Shown: positions 5,595-10,570 of the stretch, piece after piece
Position numbering within the stretch: position 1 is the first letter of the stretch
Layout of the letters: every line of letters begins with the position of its first letter
Source: Bacillota bacterium
GTDB taxonomy: Bacteria; Bacillota; Clostridia; Peptostreptococcales; Anaerovoracaceae
Assembly (NCBI GenBank): GCA_016282655.1
Contig: JAEELK010000144.1
Coordinates: 1 to 10,570 of the forward strand
DNA length: 10,570 nucleotides
Direction: 5' to 3'
Notes under the pieces: generated by a model
Told to the model about the DNA's origin: nothing
Database searches by the model: none
What the model saw: only the letters and a program-made list of their open reading frames with translations
Program-made: the position numbers and the translations under genes

Positions 5595-6683
5595 TCAGAC
5601 GGAGGCGATGAAGAGCTCCATGGCGAGCTCCTGGGGGAGCAGGCCGCTCTTGATGCTGCGGTCGATCCGGCAGCAGCGGAGCAGGGCGGCGCGGAGCTGC
5701 TGCGGGGTATAGGCGGCGGCGCTCTCCGAGAGCCTGCGGTAGCGGTACTCGTGCATGTTGTTCAGGCGGCTGCGGATCTCCTGCGCGGAAAGGTCTTCCT
5801 CCTGCATCTCGCGGATGCGGAGCATGTCTTCGTACTGGCCGCAGATGATGGCCAGGAGCTTATAGAAGTTCTCGCTGCCGCGCAGCAGTTCGTGGAGGAG
5901 GCGCAGCGCGCTCTCCCGGCGGCCGGCGCCCAGGGCGTCCGTGAGGCGGAAGACGTTGCTCTCCAGGCTGTCGCTGACGGTGGCGTCGACGTCCTCCTGC
6001 AGGATCTCGTCGCCGGCCGCGTGCGCGGCGGCCTTTTCCAGCTCGCCGGCGATGCTGAAGAAATCGAGCGTGGACTCGCGGTCCAGATAGCCGCTGCGCG
6101 CGATCAGCGCTTCCAGCGCGCTGCTGCGGATGCCCTTGCCCAGGCGGCGCGCCCGGGCGCGGACGGCGTCTCTTAACTCCGGCGCGCTCATGGCGCCGAA
6201 CTCGTAGACGGCGCCGCAGCTCTTGATGGTCTTCAGCAGGGCGGAGCTTTTCCGGCCTCCGCCGTCCTCTTTTTTCTTTTCGTTCTGTTCTTTTTCCTCC
6301 GGGCCGCGCGTGAAGATGAGGCAGACGCTGTCCGGCAGATCCTTCAGATAGGCGCAGAAGGCGGATTCGTCGTAGTTCTTCAGAGGCCTGCCCAGCAGGG
6401 GCGGGAAATCCTGTACGATGACGAGCCGCTTGCGAGAGAGCAGGGGAAGGGTCTCGCACTGCTCCTGCAGGGACGCGGGCGTGAGCGTGAGGGGATCCGG
6501 GCGGCTGAGGTCCATGGCGTCGCAGCCGGGCGCGATGTAGGCCTTCTCGATGCATTGCAGCGCGAAGCGCAGCAGATATTGCTCCCTGCCGTGGAAATAG
6601 AGCAGGGAAGGGAGCGCGTCCGCTTTCAGCGCCTGCTGGATCTGTTTGTACGCGTGTTCGCTGCTGCCTTGCTTTGCGGCCAT
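5595..6683 (-). CDS. holA: DNA polymerase III subunit delta
   Basis: HolA is the clamp-loader subunit that opens the beta sliding clamp during replication. The 362-residue length fits the family (about 340-350). The N-terminal region with SLLYFHGREQYLL (26-38) resembles the degenerate AAA+ start. KRLVIVQDF (85-93), the SVCLIF strand (119-124), the three-helix domain II around LDRESTLDFFSIAGELEKAA (200-219) and SLESNVFRLTDALGAG (239-254) follow. The C-terminal collar helices include LLHELLRGSENFYKLLAIICGQYEDML (262-288). A Lys/Glu/Gly-rich stretch at about 129-147 replaces what is usually a short loop. The ATG at 6683 has AGAGGA in front, overlapping the stop codon of comEC. Gene order comEC-holA is standard in Firmicutes; the rpsT gene often found next is absent here and a terminator takes its place. 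Confidence 0.92.
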   Translation of the reverse strand: MAAKQGSSEHAYKQIQQALKADALPSLLYFHGREQYLLRFALQCIEKAYIAPGCDAMDLSRPDPLTLTPASLQEQCETLPLLSRKRLVIVQDFPPLLGRPLKNYDESAFCAYLKDLPDSVCLIFTRGPEEKEQNEKKKEDGGGRKSSALLKTIKSCGAVYEFGAMSAPELRDAVRARARRLGKGIRSSALEALIARSGYLDRESTLDFFSIAGELEKAAAHAAGDEILQEDVDATVSDSLESNVFRLTDALGAGRRESALRLLHELLRGSENFYKLLAIICGQYEDMLRIREMQEEDLSAQEIRSRLNNMHEYRYRRLSESAAAYTPQQLRAALLRCCRIDRSIKSGLLPQELAMELFIASV

Positions 6684-6693
6684 CTTTCTTCCT

Positions 6694-8955
6694 CTAGAGC
6701 ATGCTTCGGACGCGGATCCCCTTGGCCGTGCGGTCGATCAGCACGGCGCCGCGTTCCAGATTGCTGTATATCATTATATCTTTTTTCTGCAGCTTTTCAA
6801 TGGTCTCGGGCGCCGGATGCCCGTAGAGGTTGCGCCCCACCTGGATCACGGCGAGCCGCGGCGCGGCGGCGTCCAGAAAGGCTTCGCTGCTGGAATACTT
6901 GGAGCCGTGATGCGCGACCTTCAGCACGTCGCAGGCGAGCGCTTCCGCCGCGGCATCCCCGTAGTGCCGCAGCACGGTCTCCTCGCCCTCCGTCCCGAGG
7001 TCGGCGGTCATGAGGAGGCGCAGATCGTCCACGGTGACGCGGAGCAGCAGGCTGCAGCTGTTTTCGTCTTCCGGATCGATGGCCTTGGCGCCCGCGGGCG
7101 GGTGGAGGATCTCGAGAAAGACGCCTTCCTCCACGCGGATCCGCTCGCCCCGTTGCAGATAGAGCAGGCCTTCTTTCGGCAGGGAGAACTGCCGCAGGAC
7201 CTCGTCCTCCATGCTCCGGTAGCCGCTGTAGAGGGCCAGCTGCCGGACGGGGAAGCTTTGGCTGAGCTCGGCGATGCCTTTGTAATGATCCGTGTGCAGG
7301 TGCGTGACGATCGCGAGGTCGATCTGCTTTACGCCGTTCTTCAGAAGATAGGGCTTCAGCACTTCCGTTCCCAGATCGCGGCCTTCGCGGCCGCCGCCGT
7401 CGATGAGGAGGTTCCGGCCGCCCGGGGTGCGCACGTGCAGGCAGTCGCCCTGCCCGACGTCCAGAAAGACCGCCGCCGCGCGGCCGTCCGGCAGAAAGAG
7501 CCCGGGCGTGAAGAGCGCGGAAAAGAGCGCGCCGCAGAGCAGGACGCCCGCGATCCTGCGCAGCGCGCGTTTGCGGAGCCAGTCCCAGAATGTCTCGGAG
7601 CTGACGAAGAAGAGAAAGAGGAGCCAGAAGAGCAGGAAGGGGAGCGGCGGGCTGCAGCAGGCGCGCGCGCCGAAGAGCGCGCCGCCGGCCTCGATCAGCA
7701 GCGCCAGGCTGCGGCAGAGGAAGTCCGCCGCGGCGGCGCAGGGCGGCAACAGCGCCCCGCAGAGCAGCGAGAGGGCGAGGAGGAGGAGCCCGAGCGGCAC
7801 GAGCAGCGCGGCGAGGAAGACGCCGGGCGGGTTCAGGAAGAACGAAGCGACGGAGACGTAGTTGAAGAGATAGGCCACCGCGGGGAGCAGGCTGAGCTGG
7901 ATCGCGAAAAAGCTGCCGAGGAAGGCGGCTTTCTGCTTCAGGAGAGGCAGAACGAAAGCGAGGCTGAAGACCGCGAGGAAGGAGAGCTGAAAGCCGGCGG
8001 AGAAGAGCCTGGCAGGGTGCAGGAAAAGGATCAGGAGCGCCGCCGCCGCGCTGCAGCTGAGCAGGTCGTAGGCTTTGTGCCGCAGGCGCGCGCAGGCGTG
8101 CAGCGAGACCATCACGAGCGCCCGGACGACGGAGGGGGAAAAGGCGGCCAGAAAACCGTAAAAGAAGAGCACGGAGAGAGAGAGGAGCGCGCGCAGGCGC
8201 GGATCCTGCCGCCGCAGCAGGGCCTGCAGGAGGGCGTAGAGCATGCCGACGTGCAGGCCGGAGACCGCGGTGAGATGGCTGAGGCCGCCGCTCTGGACGG
8301 CGGCGTACTGCGCGTCGCTGAGCGCTTCTCGTTCTCCGAAGAGCATGGCGCAGAGCAGGGCGAGGCTGTCCGGATGGAGCAGGGGCGCGAGAGAGGCGCG
8401 GAAGCGCGCTTTCAGGAGCGCGGCCGCCCGGTGCAGCGGCAGGCGGACCGGCCCGCTCTCGCAGCTCTCTGCCGTAAGGACGTGGCGGACGCCCCGGCCC
8501 TGCAGATAGAGCGGATAGTCGAAAGCGCCGGGATTGCGCGGGCCTTCCGGCAGAGCGACGGTCCCCTGCAGCACGACTGCCCGGCCGCAGAGATCTTCCG
8601 CGCGCTGCGCGCCGGCGGGAAGGCGGACGAGCAGCTTTTCCGGGCCGAGGACCAGGAGGCGGAGGCTCTCACCTTGCAGCTCCGCCTCCAGGACCAGAGC
8701 GCGGCAGCGCACGGTCTCGCCGACGGAGCCGTCCAGCGCTCGGGGCAGGCTGCCGTCCGCCCAGAGACAGCCTGCCCCGAGCAGAAAGGCGAGCGCGTAG
8801 GGCCAGAACTGCTTCTTTCGGAGCAGACAGAAAAGAAGCGCCGCCGCGGCCGGCAGCAGGAGCCAGAGCCCCGCCTTCCGGCAGCGGAACAAGTGCTCCA
8901 GCGCGATCCCGCAGGCAAAGCATAAAAAGAAAGCGAAAAGAGGCCGCCGCATCAT
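6694..8955 (-). CDS. comEC: ComEC/Rec2 DNA-uptake channel protein
   Basis: ComEC forms the inner-membrane pore through which single-stranded DNA enters during transformation. All three family parts are present in 753 residues. An N-terminal membrane and OB-like region (about 1-170) contains GTVALPEGPRNPGAFDYPLYLQ-type sequence. The polytopic Competence domain (about 185-480) contains HLTAVSGLHVGML (227-239). The C-terminal metallo-beta-lactamase-like domain (about 495-745) has DVGQGDC (499-505), HLHTDH (552-557), TADLG (650-654) and AHHGSK (681-686), so its metal site looks intact. Two ATGs are adjacent; GGAGGA (8957-8962) lies only one base from the first, so the second, at 8952, is the likelier start (752 residues). 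The stop lies ten bases before holA. Many Clostridia keep comEC without known natural competence; no other uptake genes are in view. Confidence 0.95.
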   Translation of the reverse strand: MMRRPLFAFFLCFACGIALEHLFRCRKAGLWLLLPAAAALLFCLLRKKQFWPYALAFLLGAGCLWADGSLPRALDGSVGETVRCRALVLEAELQGESLRLLVLGPEKLLVRLPAGAQRAEDLCGRAVVLQGTVALPEGPRNPGAFDYPLYLQGRGVRHVLTAESCESGPVRLPLHRAAALLKARFRASLAPLLHPDSLALLCAMLFGEREALSDAQYAAVQSGGLSHLTAVSGLHVGMLYALLQALLRRQDPRLRALLSLSVLFFYGFLAAFSPSVVRALVMVSLHACARLRHKAYDLLSCSAAAALLILFLHPARLFSAGFQLSFLAVFSLAFVLPLLKQKAAFLGSFFAIQLSLLPAVAYLFNYVSVASFFLNPPGVFLAALLVPLGLLLLALSLLCGALLPPCAAAADFLCRSLALLIEAGGALFGARACCSPPLPFLLFWLLFLFFVSSETFWDWLRKRALRRIAGVLLCGALFSALFTPGLFLPDGRAAAVFLDVGQGDCLHVRTPGGRNLLIDGGGREGRDLGTEVLKPYLLKNGVKQIDLAIVTHLHTDHYKGIAELSQSFPVRQLALYSGYRSMEDEVLRQFSLPKEGLLYLQRGERIRVEEGVFLEILHPPAGAKAIDPEDENSCSLLLRVTVDDLRLLMTADLGTEGEETVLRHYGDAAAEALACDVLKVAHHGSKYSSSEAFLDAAAPRLAVIQVGRNLYGHPAPETIEKLQKKDIMIYSNLERGAVLIDRTAKGIRVRSML

Positions 8956-8987
8956 ATCCTCCGGCTGCTCCGTTCCGCTTTTCCAAA

Positions 8988-9016
8988 ATCATACAGTATT
9001 GTGAACGAATTGTAAA
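8988..9016 (-). promoter_or_regulatory. Promoter for comEC-holA
   Basis: On the minus strand, TTTACA (9016-9011) and TATGAT (8993-8988) are spaced by exactly 17 bp, giving a start near 8981 and a short leader of about 25 bases before the comEC ribosome binding site. Confidence 0.75.
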
Positions 9017-9050
9017 CAGTGTAATTTCGCTGTATTCTCCGCGTTTATTA

Positions 9051-9059
9051 TGATATAAT
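9051..9059 (+). promoter_or_regulatory. Extended -10 promoter for the penicillin-binding protein gene
   Basis: TGATATAAT (9051-9059) is a perfect extended -10 element (TGn followed by TATAAT). The -35 position holds only a weak TGTATT (9031-9036). The expected start near 9066 leaves a leader of about 130 bases. It is divergent from the comEC promoter, with the two -35 regions about 14 bases apart. Confidence 0.7.
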
Positions 9060-9141
9060 ATCCCCAAATATTCTGCTTCTCGCAAGCGCCGCGGCCTTCC
9101 GCACGGAGCCCGGCAGGGACGGGGGCAGGAGTCTCAGGATC

Positions 9142-9178
9142 CGTTCCGGGAGTCGGTCGTTCGGCCGCGGCCGGAACG
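9142..9178 (+). promoter_or_regulatory. Possible leader hairpin before the penicillin-binding protein gene
   Basis: CGTTCCGG (9142-9149) can pair with CCGGAACG (9171-9178), an 8-bp stem around a 21-base loop that itself holds the palindrome GGCCGCGG. The 3' arm ends five bases before the AGGTGA ribosome binding site. It could affect translation, but no T tract follows and I recognise no riboswitch. Confidence 0.3.
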
Positions 9179-9194
9179 AAGACAGGTGAACGAT

Positions 9195-10570
9195 TTGACA
9201 GATAAGACGAACGGCGGTGCCGGCGAACAGCCCGCGGATCTCGTCCGTGAGGAAACGGAGAAGATCAACAGCGGATTCAGCCGCATCAGCAGAAATTATG
9301 AATCCCTGATCGCGGCGCGTGGGAACCGCAGCAGCCGCAAGAACAAGAAAGACCGCGGCGCCCGGAACGCCAAGAGCGAGCGGAGCGCCCGGAGCGAGAA
9401 GAGCGCGGAGCAGAGCGCGGCGGGCGGCAGCGGGGGGACCCGCGGCCGCAGGAGCGGCGGCAAGGGCGCGCGCAACCAGAAGAAGAGATACCGCATCCAT
9501 TGGAAGCGGATCCTTCTGATCCTGGTCGCGCTGGGCCTGCTCTGCTGCCTTATCGTGGGCGGCTGGGTCCTCTCCATCATCCACAAGATCCCGCCCATCG
9601 ACACCGCCAACATCTACTCCATGCTGCAGGAGAACTCCATCCTCTACGACGACGAAGGGCAGGTGCTGGAGACCATCTATTCCAGCAGCAACGGCCTGCG
9701 CACCAACGTGGAGTACGTGGATCTGCCGAAGAACCTCATCAACGCCTTCGTGGCCATCGAGGACAAGACCTTCTGGGAGCACAAGGGCTTCAACGTCATC
9801 CGCATCATGGGCGCCATCAAGGAGGGTCTCTCCAACGGCAAGAAGGTCGGCGGCACCTCCACCATCACCCAGCAGCTGGCCAGAAACCTCTATCTGGAAA
9901 AAGAGCGCTCCATGAACCGCAAGATCGCGGAGGCTTATTATGCCCTCCAACTGGAGAATACGCTCTCCAAAGAGCAGATCATCGAGGCCTACCTGAACGT
10001 CATCTTCCTGGGCAACAACAGCTCCGGTGTGCAGGCCGCGTCGCAGGGCTATTTCGGCAAGGACGTCTCCGAGCTGACCCTGGCGGAGTGCGCGCTGCTG
10101 GCCTCGCTGCCGCAGATGCCCACCACGCTGGCCCCCATCAAGACCATCTCCAACGACAAGATCGAAGACCTCGAGGCGCTGGACGTCATCAGCCGCAACA
10201 GCCTCTACACCAGCTATTACGACGACGCCTACCGCTCCCGCCAGGAGCTGGTGCTTTGGAGCATGGCGCAGCAGGGCCTCATCACGGAGGAAGAGCGCCA
10301 GGAGGCGCTCGCCTACGACATCCGCGCGGCCATCAACCCGCAGCAGACCCTCTCCAGCCAGATCTCTTCCTACTTCGCGGACTTCGTGGTCTCGGAGGTC
10401 CTGGACGACCTGATGGAGCAGTACAAGCTCAGCGAGACGGATGCCCGCTACATGCTGAACAACGGCGGTCTGCGCATCTATTCCACCCTGGACACCTCCA
10501 TGCAGAAGACCGCGGAGCAGGAATTCGCGAACACGGCCAACTTCCCGGGCGTCACGGGCCTCAACAAAGA
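9195..10570 (+). CDS. Class A penicillin-binding protein (PBP1a-type glycosyltransferase/transpeptidase), 3' end outside window
   Basis: Class A PBPs polymerise glycan strands from lipid II and cross-link them outside the membrane. The visible 458 residues hold a cytoplasmic tail (1-105), one membrane anchor (about 106-129) and a complete GT51 domain. Its motifs are EDKTFWEHKG (catalytic Glu189), GGTSTITQQLARN (219-231), NRKIAEAYYALQLE (241-254) and EQIIEAYLNVIFLGNNSSG, then the ALLASLPQMPTTLAP stretch. NNGGLRIYSTLDTSMQ near the edge is the linker before the transpeptidase domain, whose SxxK lies outside the window. The tail from residue 42 to 105 is low-complexity and rich in Arg, Ser, Lys and Gly. 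The start is uncertain: TTG at 9195 has AGGTGA (9184-9189) at good spacing, whereas GTG at 9186 lies within that site; no in-frame ATG exists upstream in the leader. Confidence 0.93.
   Translation, partial: MTDKTNGGAGEQPADLVREETEKINSGFSRISRNYESLIAARGNRSSRKNKKDRGARNAKSERSARSEKSAEQSAAGGSGGTRGRRSGGKGARNQKKRYRIHWKRILLILVALGLLCCLIVGGWVLSIIHKIPPIDTANIYSMLQENSILYDDEGQVLETIYSSSNGLRTNVEYVDLPKNLINAFVAIEDKTFWEHKGFNVIRIMGAIKEGLSNGKKVGGTSTITQQLARNLYLEKERSMNRKIAEAYYALQLENTLSKEQIIEAYLNVIFLGNNSSGVQAASQGYFGKDVSELTLAECALLASLPQMPTTLAPIKTISNDKIEDLEALDVISRNSLYTSYYDDAYRSRQELVLWSMAQQGLITEEERQEALAYDIRAAINPQQTLSSQISSYFADFVVSEVLDDLMEQYKLSETDARYMLNNGGLRIYSTLDTSMQKTAEQEFANTANFPGVTGLNK

Noticed and set aside
6646..8925. 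A 759-codon open frame on the plus strand covering nearly all of comEC on the opposite strand
   Set aside because: Its translation is Gln/Glu/Arg/Ala-rich with no recognisable domain, while the minus strand gives a full ComEC with all motifs. Long antisense frames are expected from strong third-position G/C preference.
9048..9950. A 300-codon minus-strand frame overlapping the penicillin-binding protein gene
   Set aside because: The plus-strand frame carries unmistakable GT51 motifs across the same bases; the reverse frame has none.

Overview
The window looks like a housekeeping stretch of a bacterial chromosome, most likely a GC-rich (roughly 60%) Firmicute of the class Clostridia. The pointers are strong AGGAGG-type ribosome binding sites, a LytTR-family regulator, the comEC-holA pair, a rpsB-tsf operon and a clostridial-style bifunctional penicillin-binding protein. 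A Lachnospiraceae-like gut or rumen organism is my best guess, but the species cannot be read from the sequence. I see no insertion sequence, phage gene, CRISPR array, tRNA or rRNA.

Layout, left to right. The 3' half of miaB (tRNA A37 methylthiotransferase) runs in from the left edge and ends at a strong hairpin terminator. A 190-bp gap follows, holding a 14-bp direct repeat spaced exactly 20 bp. Next is a small LytTR DNA-binding protein whose N-terminus resembles a worn-down receiver domain. A clear promoter then drives rpsB (ribosomal protein S2, with an unusual EEAPAA-repeat tail) and tsf (EF-Ts, about 65 residues longer than usual), closed by a terminator. Immediately behind it come trmO (tRNA A37 N6-methyltransferase) and an AI-2E/PerM-family membrane permease gene. 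An excellent promoter for the permease gene is embedded inside the trmO coding sequence.

A bidirectional terminator at about 5541-5573 separates these plus-strand genes from a converging minus-strand operon of comEC (DNA uptake channel) followed by holA (DNA polymerase III delta subunit). The comEC promoter is back to back with an extended -10 promoter for a class A penicillin-binding protein. That protein runs off the right edge after its glycosyltransferase domain and has a long arginine/serine/lysine-rich cytoplasmic tail.

The genes serve translation (rpsB, tsf), tRNA position-37 modification (miaB, trmO), replication (holA), DNA uptake (comEC) and wall synthesis (the penicillin-binding protein). 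I found no convincing undescribed multi-gene system. The most interesting items are the LytTR protein with its repeat pair, the enlarged EF-Ts, the promoter hidden in trmO and the repeat tail of S2.
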